DNA of 64,000 nucleotides, taken from positions 124,001 to 188,000 of the forward strand of contig NZ_FTPP01000002.1 in assembly GCF_900156345.1 (NCBI RefSeq). Reading direction: 5' to 3'. This stretch comes from Pontibacter indicus (lineage in GTDB: Bacteria > Bacteroidota > Bacteroidia > Cytophagales > Hymenobacteraceae). The position numbers were made by a program, and so were the translations under genes. Below the pieces are notes generated by a model. That model was not told the DNA's origin and ran no database searches. It was given only the letters and a program-made list of their open reading frames with translations. How positions within the stretch are numbered: position 1 is the first letter of the stretch; every line of letters starts with the position of its first letter. Shown here piece after piece: positions 8,762-17,814 of this stretch.

Positions 8762-9964
8762 ATGCTTCAGGATAACTTGAAAAGGGCAGACTTGCTGCTT
8801 ATATTGCTATATGCAGCTGTTTTAGCCATTATTGTTTTACGAGTCAACGCCGAAGGAACCGGCTACTTGAGTCCCGACTCAAAGCATTATCTGAATCTAG
8901 CGCAGAATTTAAAGGATGGGCACGGTTTCTATGTATTGGACGAAGCGAATACACGAACCTATTTTTCTATTTGGCCAGTTGGCTACCCTGTATTAATCTA
9001 TCTTTTCTCAGAACTCAGCACGCTCGATGTTTACTGGTCATCTAAGCTTCTTAATTTTATTCTACTTGCGCTGGGCTTCGTTCTTTTGAGGCAATTTAGC
9101 CACCCATATGCTTTCATTCTGGCTTCTGTTTATGGAGCGTATACTTTCATGGAAGTTTACAGCTTCACGTGGTCAGAAGCGCCATTCTTATTTCTTATAC
9201 TGCTATTGGCGGGCATAACTGATACAATCATAAGAGGTCAGCATACAGGTAAAAATATCGCGTTCCTGTTTGTGGTATGCGCCTGCCTTTTCCTCATCCG
9301 TTATATTGGTGCGTTTTCATTTGCTGTGCCAGCTCTTTTAGGACTTTACTTTGCTTTCAAAGGGAAGAAGAAGACAGCCATTTACCTGATAATAAGTACA
9401 GTTGTACTACTGGCATTAGCAATAGCATATTTGTATAATAATTACCGCCTAAGTGGCTTCACTACTGGGTTCGATCGACTGGAGGACGAGACAGAGTCCT
9501 TAGGTGCATTCCTCGCTATGCTTTTCAAGGCCCTCCTAAACGAGTTCCTGATCATCCGTGAGTACAGACCACAAAACCAGCCTGACTACTTGCTGTACAT
9601 TACAGCTGTTATCCAAATAGCGGTCCTAGCTTTTGTAGCAGCCAAAGTAAAGCGGCATTTCAACTTTTGGCGGGAGTTGAAGCAAAATAGCTTTTCTATG
9701 ATATGTATAGGTATAGCCTTCCTATACCTGGCTGCCATTTTAGCTCTCCGCTCTATTTCTCACTTCGACGAGCTGGACTATCGGTTGCTGGCGCCTTTCA
9801 GCTTCCCGCTTCTTATTGGTTTGGTTTATGCCTTTGTATCCCTTCCAGATAAACACAAAGACATTATCCAAGCCAAGTACGTGCTTTTCGGCTTCTTCTT
9901 ACTGTCTCTCTTACTTAATCTGCCTAAGAAATTCATTTTGCAGCAGCTGCAGCAACTCCTGTGA
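8762..9964 (+). CDS. Polytopic membrane protein, glycosyltransferase-39-like
   Basis: The protein has about 400 residues and roughly ten to twelve hydrophobic helices. An early loop, GYLSPDSKHYLNLAQNLKDGHGFY, has an acidic residue and a Tyr/Asn pattern like the first periplasmic loop of ArnT/PMT-type glycosyltransferases, which use lipid-linked sugars. No further family motif is certain, so the activity is only a suggestion. ATG at 8762 is chosen over GTG at 8756. The gene is clearly more AT-rich, with many TTT, ATT and TTA codons, than dgt before it and the M16 genes after it, which may point to transfer. Confidence 0.75.
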   Translation: MLQDNLKRADLLLILLYAAVLAIIVLRVNAEGTGYLSPDSKHYLNLAQNLKDGHGFYVLDEANTRTYFSIWPVGYPVLIYLFSELSTLDVYWSSKLLNFILLALGFVLLRQFSHPYAFILASVYGAYTFMEVYSFTWSEAPFLFLILLLAGITDTIIRGQHTGKNIAFLFVVCACLFLIRYIGAFSFAVPALLGLYFAFKGKKKTAIYLIISTVVLLALAIAYLYNNYRLSGFTTGFDRLEDETESLGAFLAMLFKALLNEFLIIREYRPQNQPDYLLYITAVIQIAVLAFVAAKVKRHFNFWRELKQNSFSMICIGIAFLYLAAILALRSISHFDELDYRLLAPFSFPLLIGLVYAFVSLPDKHKDIIQAKYVLFGFFLLSLLLNLPKKFILQQLQQLL

Positions 9965-10175
9965 ATTATACCTGAATCAAGTGGGTCAACAATAAGTTTT
10001 CGACAAACACAATCACAAAGTCTGCCCATTTCATCTGCCTGCTCACCCTGTTGGTAGAGAGAACATAGCCATTCAGCTATTTGTGGAAAACCACAGCAGC
10101 GTTTAGATTAAATTTATAACTTCTATAACACGTGTCGTGTGTAGAAGAGATTTTCTATTCCTAAACAATCATTTC

Positions 10176-11513
10176 ATGAAACGTAAACTTCTCGTTTGCC
10201 TTGTGTGGGTTGCGTCGGGCCTGACGGCTTTCGCCCAGACCAAGAGCAATAAGATTGACTTCACGGAGTACACGCTCCCGAACGGACTGCATGTGATCCT
10301 GCACCAGGACAATTCTACGCCGAACGTGGCGGTATCGGTGCTGTACCATGTGGGATCTAAAAACGAGGTGCAGGGCCGCACGGGTTTTGCGCACTTCTTC
10401 GAGCACCTGATGTTTGAGGGCACCGAGAACATCGAGCGCGGCCAGTACATGAACATGGTGCAGGCGGCCGGCGGCTCCCTCAACGCCAACACCTCTTTCG
10501 ACCGTACCTACTACTACGAGTTGCTGCCTTCTAACCAGCTGGCTCTTGGCCTTTGGATGGAAGCAGAACGCATGGTAGGCGCCAAGATCGACGAGGTAGG
10601 CGTGGAGACACAGCGCAAGGTGGTGCAGGAGGAGAAGCGCATGCGCATCGACAACCAGCCTTATGGTACTATCCTGGAGAACACTTTCGGGCTGGCCTAT
10701 ACCAAGCACCCGTACAAGATCACTCCGATCGGCACGTTTGAGGACCTCAACAACGCCAAGATCGAGGAGTTCCGCGATTTCTATAAGACCTTCTATGTGC
10801 CAAATAACGCGACGCTTTCTATTGCCGGCGACATCAACATCGACGAGACAAAGAAACTGATCGAGCAGTATTTTGCTAAAATTCCGAAAGGCACCAAAGA
10901 GGTTCCAAGACCGAACATCACAGAGCCTGCCCAGACAGAGGAACGCCGCAAGATCGTGTATGACAACATCCAGTTGCCAGCCGTGATCCAAGCTTACCAC
11001 ATTCCGGCACAGGGTACCGAAGACCACTACGCCCTGTCTATGCTGACAACTTTGCTTTCCGGCGGACAGAGCGCCCGCATGCCGAAGGCCATTGTGGACA
11101 AGCAGCAGAAAGCGGTTGCCGCCCTGTCTATCCCTTTCCCAACTGAAGACCCAGGCTTGTTCCTGACTTACGCCATCGCTAACATGGGCGTGGACGTGAA
11201 GGACTTGGAGGCTGCTGTGGATGCCGAGATCGAACTGGTGAAAAAAGAGCTGATAAGCGAGCGTGAGTTCCAGAAGCTGCGCAACCAGATGGAGAGCCAG
11301 TTTGTGCAGCAGAACAGCACCGTGGCCGGTCGTGCTGAGAACCTGGCCAACTACCACGTGTACTACGGCGACGCCAACCTGATCAACAACGAGATCGACC
11401 GTTACATGAAAGTGACGAAGGAAGATATTCAGCGCGTGGCCAACAAGTACCTCACCAAGAACAACCGCGTGGTGTTGCACTACCTGCCAAAGTCAGCTCA
11501 ACCTAGTAACTAA
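10176..11513 (+). CDS. M16 family zinc metallopeptidase, catalytic subunit
   Basis: The 445-residue protein has a signal peptide ending in AFA-Q (residues 1-20). HFFEH at 73-77 is the inverted zinc motif HxxEH, and VVQEEKRMR about 75 residues later carries the third ligand Glu. The size is that of a single-ring half of the pitrilysin/mitochondrial processing peptidase family. It should act in the periplasm on short peptides or unfolded chains. ATG at 10176 is chosen because the signal peptide begins there; the frame upstream has a further GTG. It is followed 103 bp later by a second M16 gene, and such pairs act as heterodimers. Confidence 0.93.
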   Translation: MKRKLLVCLVWVASGLTAFAQTKSNKIDFTEYTLPNGLHVILHQDNSTPNVAVSVLYHVGSKNEVQGRTGFAHFFEHLMFEGTENIERGQYMNMVQAAGGSLNANTSFDRTYYYELLPSNQLALGLWMEAERMVGAKIDEVGVETQRKVVQEEKRMRIDNQPYGTILENTFGLAYTKHPYKITPIGTFEDLNNAKIEEFRDFYKTFYVPNNATLSIAGDINIDETKKLIEQYFAKIPKGTKEVPRPNITEPAQTEERRKIVYDNIQLPAVIQAYHIPAQGTEDHYALSMLTTLLSGGQSARMPKAIVDKQQKAVAALSIPFPTEDPGLFLTYAIANMGVDVKDLEAAVDAEIELVKKELISEREFQKLRNQMESQFVQQNSTVAGRAENLANYHVYYGDANLINNEIDRYMKVTKEDIQRVANKYLTKNNRVVLHYLPKSAQPSN

Positions 11514-11616
11514 TTGAATTTTAGATGAAAGACTCTTTGACAAAGGAAGACACTTGATAGCCAAACATCTTTTGTCCATTGTCTCGCGGTCTTTTGTCAA
11601 TATAAAAGAAATTATC

Positions 11617-13704
11617 ATGAAGAGAATATACAACATACTCCTGCTGATGCTGGCGCTCACCACGGTAGCCACAGCACAGACAAAACAGACGCCTCCTCCG
11701 GCTGGTCCGGCTCCTAAAATTGAGCTGGGCAAGTACGAGCACTTCACCCTGAAAAACGGTCTGAAGGTATACGTGGTGGAAAACCACAAACTGCCGGTAG
11801 TGAACATGTCGCTGGTGCTGGACCGTGACCCGATTCTGGAGGGCGACAAGGCAGGCTACGTGAGCATGGCCGGTCAGATGATGCGTACCGGCACCAAAAC
11901 CCGTTCTAAAGACCAGTTCGACGAGCAAGTGGACTTCATTGGCGCTAACCTTTCGTTCAGCTCTACGGGTTTCAGCGCTTCTTCCCTGAAGAAGAACCTG
12001 CCTACTTTGCTGGACCTGACGGCTGATGCGCTCCTGAATCCGAACTTCACACAGGAAGAACTCGACAAGGTGAAAAAGCAGATGCTGGCAAACCTGGCTT
12101 CTGAAAAAGACAACCCGGATGCCATCGCAGGAAAGATTCGCAACACCCTGCTTTTCGGCAAGAACCACCCGAACGGCGAGTTGATGACTGAGAAGTCGAT
12201 TGAAAGCATCACGCTGGCTGACGTGCAGAACTACTACAACACCTACTACCGTCCGAATATTGGTTACCTGGCCGTTGTGGGCGACATCACGCCGAAAGAA
12301 GCGAAAAAGCTACTGAACAAGTCGTTTGGCAAGTGGAAAAAAGGCAACGTGCCAAGCCATAACTACGACCTGCCGAAGCATGATGGCAAAACACAGGTGG
12401 TGATCGTAGACCGTCCGAGCGCGGTGCAGAGTGTGCTTTCGTTCACGAACCCTGTGAACATGAAGCCTGGTGCAGAGGACTATGTGGCAACTCAGGTGAT
12501 GAACACCATCCTGGGTGGCGGCAGCACTGCCCGCCTGTTCATGAACCTGCGCGAGAAGCACGGCTATACCTACGGCGCTTACTCTACGCTTTCATCTGAC
12601 AAGATCCTGGGTCGTTTCAATGCCTCGGCCAGCGTGCGCAACGCCGTAACCGACAGCGCCACCACTCAGTTCATGTACGAGCTCAACAAGATCAGAACCG
12701 AGCGTGTAACCGACAAAGAACTGGCTTACGCAAAGGCTTACATCACCGGCAACTTCGCCCGTGGCCTGGAGAACCCGAACACCGTGGCCATGTACGCCAT
12801 CTCTACTGCCCGCTACAACCTGCCAGCCGACTACTATGCCAACTACCTGAAGAAAGTTGAGTCTATCACAGCGGCTGACGTACAGCGCGTGGCACAGCAG
12901 TATGTGCGCCCTGACCAGCTATACATTCTGGCTGTAGGCAACGCCAAGGACATCGCTGACAAGCTGGTGGCCTTCGACAAAGACGACAACTCCATTACTT
13001 ACTTCGATGCGATGGGTGAGAAAGTAGACCGCTCTGCCGCTGCTACCGCTATCCCAGCGGGTGTTACCGCCGACCAGGTGCTGGCCAACTACATCAAGGC
13101 CATCGGTGGCAAAGCCAGCATCGACAAACTGCAGGACGTAACCGTGACCAGTAGTGCTACGGTGCAGGGCATGCAGCTGCAGCTCGTGCACAAGCAGCAG
13201 GCCAAAGGCAATTACATGCAGGAGCTTTCGATGAACAACAACCCGATGCAGCGCCTGACCATTGCCGGCGACAAAGGCAAAGTAGAAGTTCCGATGCAGG
13301 GTGTGAACAAAGAGCTGACTGCCGATGAAGTGAAGATGCAGCGCCTCGAAGCCGATCTGTTCCCGATGCTGCACTACGCTAAAATGGGCATCAAACCAGA
13401 GCTGACAGGTATAGAGAAAGTAGACGGCCAGGACGCCTACCTGGTAGAAGTGAAAGTGACCGAAGAGCAGAAGACCGTACACTACTTTGACAAAGCCACT
13501 GGCCTGCGCGTAAAGACAGTAACCAACATCCCGACCCCGCAAGGCGTGATGACGCAGACGTCCACCTTCAAAGACTACAAAGACGTGAACGGTGTGAAAT
13601 TCCCTTATGTGATGGAGAAAGCCGTTGGACCGCAGTCGATGAAGTTCGAAGTGAAGAACATCGAAGTAAACAAAGGACTGAAAGACGACAGCTTCAAGCT
13701 CTAA
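11617..13704 (+). CDS. M16 family protein, presumed non-catalytic partner, with C-terminal extension
   Basis: The 695-residue protein has a signal peptide (MKRIYNILLLMLAL...TATA-Q). Its two M16 halves occupy about residues 40-470. The place of HxxEH is taken by MAGQMMRTG, so the zinc site is lost, while the substrate-binding Arg/Tyr pair is kept in LREKHGYTYGAYS. This matches the partner chain of two-subunit M16 enzymes. Residues from about 490 to 695 form an added beta-rich domain resembling outer-membrane-lipoprotein-sorting or DUF4292-like folds; this is uncertain. ATG at 11617 is chosen for the signal peptide. A terminator follows at 13733. Confidence 0.9.
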   Translation: MKRIYNILLLMLALTTVATAQTKQTPPPAGPAPKIELGKYEHFTLKNGLKVYVVENHKLPVVNMSLVLDRDPILEGDKAGYVSMAGQMMRTGTKTRSKDQFDEQVDFIGANLSFSSTGFSASSLKKNLPTLLDLTADALLNPNFTQEELDKVKKQMLANLASEKDNPDAIAGKIRNTLLFGKNHPNGELMTEKSIESITLADVQNYYNTYYRPNIGYLAVVGDITPKEAKKLLNKSFGKWKKGNVPSHNYDLPKHDGKTQVVIVDRPSAVQSVLSFTNPVNMKPGAEDYVATQVMNTILGGGSTARLFMNLREKHGYTYGAYSTLSSDKILGRFNASASVRNAVTDSATTQFMYELNKIRTERVTDKELAYAKAYITGNFARGLENPNTVAMYAISTARYNLPADYYANYLKKVESITAADVQRVAQQYVRPDQLYILAVGNAKDIADKLVAFDKDDNSITYFDAMGEKVDRSAAATAIPAGVTADQVLANYIKAIGGKASIDKLQDVTVTSSATVQGMQLQLVHKQQAKGNYMQELSMNNNPMQRLTIAGDKGKVEVPMQGVNKELTADEVKMQRLEADLFPMLHYAKMGIKPELTGIEKVDGQDAYLVEVKVTEEQKTVHYFDKATGLRVKTVTNIPTPQGVMTQTSTFKDYKDVNGVKFPYVMEKAVGPQSMKFEVKNIEVNKGLKDDSFKL

Positions 13705-13732
13705 GATAACCCTCCCTTTACCCTTTATTTAG

Positions 13733-13770
13733 AAAGCGGCGTGCTCTGATGGGCGCGCCGCTTTATTTTT
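13733..13770 (+). terminator. Terminator of the M16 pair
   Basis: AAAGCGGCG (13733-13741) pairs with CGCCGCTTT (13756-13764), followed by ATTTTT. Confidence 0.8.
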
Positions 13771-13793
13771 GGTCATGCTTTAGTAGGATACCA

Positions 13794-14157
13794 AGGTATA
13801 GCGCTAGTGTTGCAGGTATAGGCAAAGCTGCGCTGGAGTCAAAGGTATAGTAATCGTCCATTGACCAGAACAACAGGTATAGGGTAGATTAATCTGGCAG
13901 AGAATTGCCTAATAAACACAGGTATGGCGCGGCAAGTCCCTCAGCTGCAATTAATGCATAGGTATAGCAGACGCTAAAAAGCAGGTATAGAAATCCTCGT
14001 GGCGAAGGTATAGCACAGAATTTCCGGGCTGTAGGTATAGCAGAGTTCTTAAGCTGCAGGTATAGCCATACCCGCCCATGAAAGCAACTGTTCCAGGTAT
14101 GGCCCGCTGTTTTCCGAAATAGATCATCGGGGTAGGCACTTTCTCTATACCTATACC
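13794..14157. repeat. Intergenic cluster of AGGTATA(G) words
   Basis: Eleven same-direction copies of AGGTATA or AGGTATG begin at 13794, 13814, 13843, 13875, 13920, 13960, 13983, 14006, 14033, 14058 and 14095. Spacing is 20-45 bp. Two overlapping copies in the opposite direction (CTATACCTATACCT) close the cluster at 14144-14157. The DNA between copies is not repeated. No gene is supported here; the 62-codon frame on the minus strand merely reads through the repeats. Confidence 0.9.
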
Positions 14158-14164
14158 TGCCTTT

Positions 14165-15079
14165 CTAAAACAACTCGCCCTGCACGGCTTTCACAAATTT
14201 TTTCGGCGGTTTCACATCAAGCCCGCATACCTTGTTCAGCTTTTCGATTAGGTAGGTGGCGAGTTCGGGCGAGGCGGTATTGTCGGGTTCGTGCACAAAG
14301 AAGTAGAGCTCCTGCAGTCCGGCCTCGAGCCATACCTTGATTTTTGCCACCCAATCGTCGATGCGGGTATAGTCAGTGGGGTGCAGGCCGTTGCCTACGA
14401 AGCGCACCATGGCGGTAGGCGTAGTCAGGCGCATGTGCAGCACGTCGCGCCGCCCCGACACATCGGTCAGCACCGTACTTACCCGGAATCTCTCCAGCAC
14501 CTCAAACAGCTCCAGCGAGGCCACATTGTCTACAAACCAGTCGGGGTGGCGCAACTCCACGGCCAGCGGCACGCTCTCAGGTATGTACTGCACAAACTTT
14601 TCCAGATCGGGTAGTTGCTTAGGTCCGAAGTAGGGCGGTAGTTGCAGAAAAGAGCAGCCCAATTTATCCTCCAACCCAGAGATGGCTTCGCAGAAGGTGG
14701 CCGTCAGATCGAGCGAGCTTACCAGCGGGCCTTCGTGGCTGATGAGCTGCGGGAATTTGGGGCAGAACGTGAAGCCCTGCGGCACGGAATTGCGCCAGCG
14801 CTCGATCGTATCAGGACCCGGTATGTGGTAGTGCGTGCTATTAAGCTCAATGGTGTTGAACTGCTTTCCATACCATAGCAGCGACTCTTTCTCTTTCATA
14901 CCCGTCGGGTAGAGTTCACCCACCCATGCCTTGTTCACCCAGACTGGTAGGCCGATGTGTATCTTCGGCCTCTGTGGAAGGCCTGTTTTATACCTGTTCA
15001 GCAACGGCAGTGTGTCCGGGTGATCGGGCGGAAGCGTGAAGTTTACAAGGCTGATATCTGAGAGTTTTCCGAAGTCCAT
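14165..15079 (-). CDS. DUF72 (YecE-like) domain protein
   Basis: The 304-residue protein matches the DUF72 family: PVWVNKAWVGELYPTGMKEKESLLWYGKQFNTIELNSTHY near residue 45, then FTFCPKFPQLISHE, LGCSFLQLPPYFGP, LAVELRHPDWF and a C-terminal LYFFVHEPDN. The family adopts a TIM-barrel-like fold and is cytoplasmic. Its biochemical role is not established. The gene ends just after the AGGTATA field and is transcribed away from rlpA. The start at 15079 fits the family, although the first 40 residues are less conserved. Confidence 0.93.
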   Translation of the reverse strand: MDFGKLSDISLVNFTLPPDHPDTLPLLNRYKTGLPQRPKIHIGLPVWVNKAWVGELYPTGMKEKESLLWYGKQFNTIELNSTHYHIPGPDTIERWRNSVPQGFTFCPKFPQLISHEGPLVSSLDLTATFCEAISGLEDKLGCSFLQLPPYFGPKQLPDLEKFVQYIPESVPLAVELRHPDWFVDNVASLELFEVLERFRVSTVLTDVSGRRDVLHMRLTTPTAMVRFVGNGLHPTDYTRIDDWVAKIKVWLEAGLQELYFFVHEPDNTASPELATYLIEKLNKVCGLDVKPPKKFVKAVQGELF

Positions 15080-15397
15080 GGTACTATGCTTTTATAAAGT
15101 ATACGCTTTAGCAGAAATTTGAGGTCAGACAAAATATAGCCTGAAAAGTTCCCGTTAAACCACCAACTCCTGACAAAAAACGAAAATATTTTTTGCCAAG
15201 GGTTAATTAATCTATCGCTATAAACATATATGAAAATATGCTCATACGAGCTTAAAACAGCACTTTTTGTTTTATATGACTTATAGCGATTTTTACGAGG
15301 CTTCACGTATCCCCCTATAACAAGGCCAGAATACAGCGTATAAGCCCTCGTTTTAAAATATTTCCGTAAATTTGCGGGTTCACCAACAAAAAACTAT
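15080..15397. other. 318-bp divergent intergenic region
   Basis: It lies between DUF72 and rlpA and is AT-rich. A 10-bp inverted repeat, ATCGCTATAA at 15214-15223 and its complement at 15281-15290, flanks a 57-bp AT-rich stretch. A -7 element for rlpA lies at 15367. Confidence 0.5.
15367..15374 (+). promoter_or_regulatory. Possible -7 element of rlpA (TAAATTTG)
   Basis: A perfect TAnnTTTG match 23 bases before the start codon at 15398. The -33 element is not clear. Confidence 0.45.
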
Positions 15398-16042
15398 ATG
15401 AAGAACGATAGAAAGTGCATTCTCTTAACAGTAATCATTTTTCTATTTATCGGAGTTAGTCAACCAACTTTCGCACAAAGAAACGACAACACCCAAATTG
15501 GAGCTGCCTCCTGGTACGGCAGCAAATACCACGGAAGAAAGACCAGCAGCGGCGAGCGCTACAACAAAAACGAGATGACCGCCGCACACAAAACCCTGCC
15601 TTTCGGCACCATGGTCCGCGTGACCAACCCAGCCAACGACCATTCTGTTATTTTGCGCATCAACGACCGCGGCCCGTTTGTAGGCAAGCGCATTATTGAT
15701 GTGTCGGAAGCAGCGGCCCGCAAGCTCGGCATGCATTCGGCAGGAGTGGCCACTGTAAAGGTAGAGGTGCTCGACAAGAGCGAAATGGCAGCCGCAACGG
15801 CAGAGCCTAAACCAAATGCCTACACCATCCAGACAACGGCCAACCAGCAGAAGGTGGAGGAGCTTAGCCGCAAGCTCAAGGCCTTTGACAAGCACCTGCC
15901 GCTGGAGGTAGCCGAGGAGCGGGTAAATGGCCGCAAAGTAGTGCTGCTAAAAGCCGGCAAGTTCAATAGCAGAAACGAAGCCGAAGCCTTCAACGAGCTA
16001 CTCGAAGAAGAGGGCCTGGCAGGAAAGGTTAGCGAAGCCTAA
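15398..16042 (+). CDS. rlpA: RlpA-family double-psi beta-barrel septal protein
   Basis: The 214-residue protein has a signal peptide ending TFA-Q (residue 27). Residues 34-130 form the RlpA double-psi beta-barrel: GAASWYGSKYHGRKTSSGERY, AAHKTLPFGTMVRVTN, then LRINDRGPF and RIIDVSEAAA. The Asp in NDRGPF is the key residue of lytic RlpA enzymes. The C-terminal 75 residues are SPOR-like (YTIQTTA... and an ending that fits a small alpha/beta fold), which would direct the protein to denuded septal glycan. It probably acts in the periplasm in cell separation; glycan cleavage is inferred from family members. Confidence 0.92.
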   Translation: MKNDRKCILLTVIIFLFIGVSQPTFAQRNDNTQIGAASWYGSKYHGRKTSSGERYNKNEMTAAHKTLPFGTMVRVTNPANDHSVILRINDRGPFVGKRIIDVSEAAARKLGMHSAGVATVKVEVLDKSEMAAATAEPKPNAYTIQTTANQQKVEELSRKLKAFDKHLPLEVAEERVNGRKVVLLKAGKFNSRNEAEAFNELLEEEGLAGKVSEA

Positions 16043-16062
16043 ACGACTAATAGATTACTGAT

Positions 16063-16107
16063 AAGCAAAAAGCGGGACGCCAAGGTATGGCATCCCGCTT
16101 TTTGCTT
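16063..16107. terminator. Bidirectional terminator with AGGTAT in its loop
   Basis: AAGCAAAAAGCGGGACGCC (16063-16081) pairs with 16089-16107 with one mismatch. The 7-nt loop is AAGGTAT and runs into GG, a copy of the AGGTATGG word. It serves rlpA and the converging DUF4097 genes. Confidence 0.88.
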
Positions 16108-16165
16108 TCAGGTACTTCTTACGATCGCTTTGCCGACGCAAAGCACGATCAGCCACCTGCTATAC

Positions 16166-16873
16166 CTAGTCCTGCTTGCGCAAATAGATGTCGTTGCTGA
16201 TGCTTTCCAGCTTAATGGGCGAGCCGCCGCCGCTCACATTGCCTTTCAGCTCATACCCCACCATGGGCGCCTTTTGTTTGCTGCCTCCCAGGTCGATGGC
16301 CAGATCGGAGTAAACTTCGCCTGTGATGGTTTTCAGGGCCACAACAGCGCCTTTGTTCGGGGCCCAGTTCATATCCACAAAGCCGCTGATGGACTTGGCG
16401 CTTACCGGCCCGGTTAACCCCCGTAGCTCTATGTTCCCGTTGATGGTTTCCACAGTCAGGTCGGTGTTGGCCGGCAGGAATATTTCGTAATTGATCTTCG
16501 CACAAACGAAGTTGCGGTTGCCGTTCTTGCTGACATTATACTGGCTGTAGTTATTGTCCGGACAGTCCGCTGCCTGCCCGTTTTTGGTCAGCTCTTTGTC
16601 CAGGTCCACATCGACGCGGGCACTGGCATTGTCATTCTCGAACTTCAGCTGCAGCGCCTCGTTCAGCTTGCCGCTGTTTATCTCGTAAGTTACTTTGATG
16701 TAGGCCTCTTTTTTGTTCCAGGCGCTGATTTTGATGTTTTCGCCGAACTTCAGGTTCAGCTCTACCTTATTGTTCGCAGGCACGGCCAGGGTCCGTTCCA
16801 CGGTCTTGCTCTGGGCCTGCGCCCCTGCTATTGCCACCAGCCACAGCAGGGCTATTGTCCATATCTTTTTCAT
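16166..16873 (-). CDS. Exported DUF4097-like beta-helix protein
   Basis: The 235-residue protein has a signal peptide ending GAQA-Q. The rest alternates short beta strands with a repeating pattern (FGENIKISAWNKKEAYIKV, LTVETINGNIELRGLTG, VSAKSISGFVDMNWA, VVALKTITGEVYSDL) typical of DUF4097/putative adhesin-head (GIN) proteins. It is the last gene of a sigma-factor operon. It is expected in the periplasm or on the outer membrane; no enzyme motif is present. Both this protein and its neighbour end with a segment resembling ISNDIYLRK, so they look like a tandem duplication. Confidence 0.85.
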   Translation of the reverse strand: MKKIWTIALLWLVAIAGAQAQSKTVERTLAVPANNKVELNLKFGENIKISAWNKKEAYIKVTYEINSGKLNEALQLKFENDNASARVDVDLDKELTKNGQAADCPDNNYSQYNVSKNGNRNFVCAKINYEIFLPANTDLTVETINGNIELRGLTGPVSAKSISGFVDMNWAPNKGAVVALKTITGEVYSDLAIDLGGSKQKAPMVGYELKGNVSGGGSPIKLESISNDIYLRKQD

Positions 16874-16900
16874 AGTTCGGGAGATTTAGATTGTTCTTGT

Positions 16901-17758
16901 CTATTTGCTTTTGCGGATGTACATGTCGCCGCTGATGGTATAGAGGTTCATCTCGACGCCACCGCCGTTGGTTTTGCCGTCTATGTTGTTGCCCCCGCTC
17001 ACGCGCGGCAGGTTGCTTTTCGAGTCCCGGGCAATGTTCATGTCGAAGTCTGAGTAAATCTCCCCCTGAATGGTTTTCAGGTTGAAGTTGGCCTTGGTGT
17101 TGGCCGGCAGGTGAATGTCGACAGTCCCTGCCACCGTGGAGATGGCGCTCGGCTTGGACTGGTTCAGGCTCGAAAACTTGATCACCATGTCGCTGCTGGT
17201 GGCATTGGCTACCACTGGCCCTGTGATGTTGGTGAGCGTGGCATTCCCGTTATTCAACTTCAGCTCTATCTCGCCCTCCACATCGGCAAGGCTCAGGTCA
17301 CCGCCCATCCAGTTTGTTTCTTCATACACGACCGAGGCATTTTTAGGCACCCGGATGGTATACTTGCCATCCTGTCTGGAAGCTTTCGTAACGGTCAGCG
17401 TGTTGCCTTCTTTCGCCACGGACAAGCCCATGCCGGTGTTATCCTCGGCCTGGTTGTAGAGTGGTTTCAGACCGGCGGCGCGCGCGGGAGGAGCCTGATA
17501 GCTGGCGGCCTCGATCACCACCTCATCCGAGTTATGCCCGACCACCTTCACATCGCTGTTGTGCATCAGGATGACAACCTTATTGCCCTTCTTGTTTCCC
17601 AGCTTGTTTTTATAGACAAGCGGTTTGTCCTGATAGCGCTCGGCCGACTCGCCAGATCCGGGTGCTGTTATGGTGTGGGCTTCATTTCCCTCGTGCGCAC
17701 TTGCTGGCGCCGCGGATAGCAGAAGACAGGCAACTGCTACTAGTGTTAATCTTTTCAT
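16901..17758 (-). CDS. Exported DUF4097-like beta-helix protein
   Basis: The 285-residue protein has a signal peptide (MKRLTLVAVACLLLSAAPASA) followed by strand-rich repeats such as NKKGNKVVILMHNSDVKVVGHN, VEGEIELKLNNGNATLTNITGPVV, TVAGTVDIHLPANTKANFNLKTIQGEIYSDFD. It ends YTISGDMYIRKSK, like the downstream paralogue, 27 bp away. No catalytic motif is seen. It lies 56 bp after the HEAT-repeat gene, in the same operon as an ECF sigma factor, so it may be a product or an envelope sensor of that circuit. Confidence 0.85.
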   Translation of the reverse strand: MKRLTLVAVACLLLSAAPASAHEGNEAHTITAPGSGESAERYQDKPLVYKNKLGNKKGNKVVILMHNSDVKVVGHNSDEVVIEAASYQAPPARAAGLKPLYNQAEDNTGMGLSVAKEGNTLTVTKASRQDGKYTIRVPKNASVVYEETNWMGGDLSLADVEGEIELKLNNGNATLTNITGPVVANATSSDMVIKFSSLNQSKPSAISTVAGTVDIHLPANTKANFNLKTIQGEIYSDFDMNIARDSKSNLPRVSGGNNIDGKTNGGGVEMNLYTISGDMYIRKSK

Positions 17759-17814
17759 ATGGCTCTAATCGCTCTAGTGGTAAGTAAAATCTTTTGTCTT
17801 GGTATTGTGCTTTG

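Noticed and set aside
10161..11480. Long minus-strand open frame of 439 codons
   Set aside because: It lies antisense to the M16 peptidase gene, which has signal peptide and zinc motif; the antisense product is a GC-rich shadow.
13794..14157. Regularly spaced direct repeats resembling a CRISPR array
   Set aside because: The repeated unit is only 7-8 bp, spacing varies from 20 to 45 bp, and no cas genes are near.
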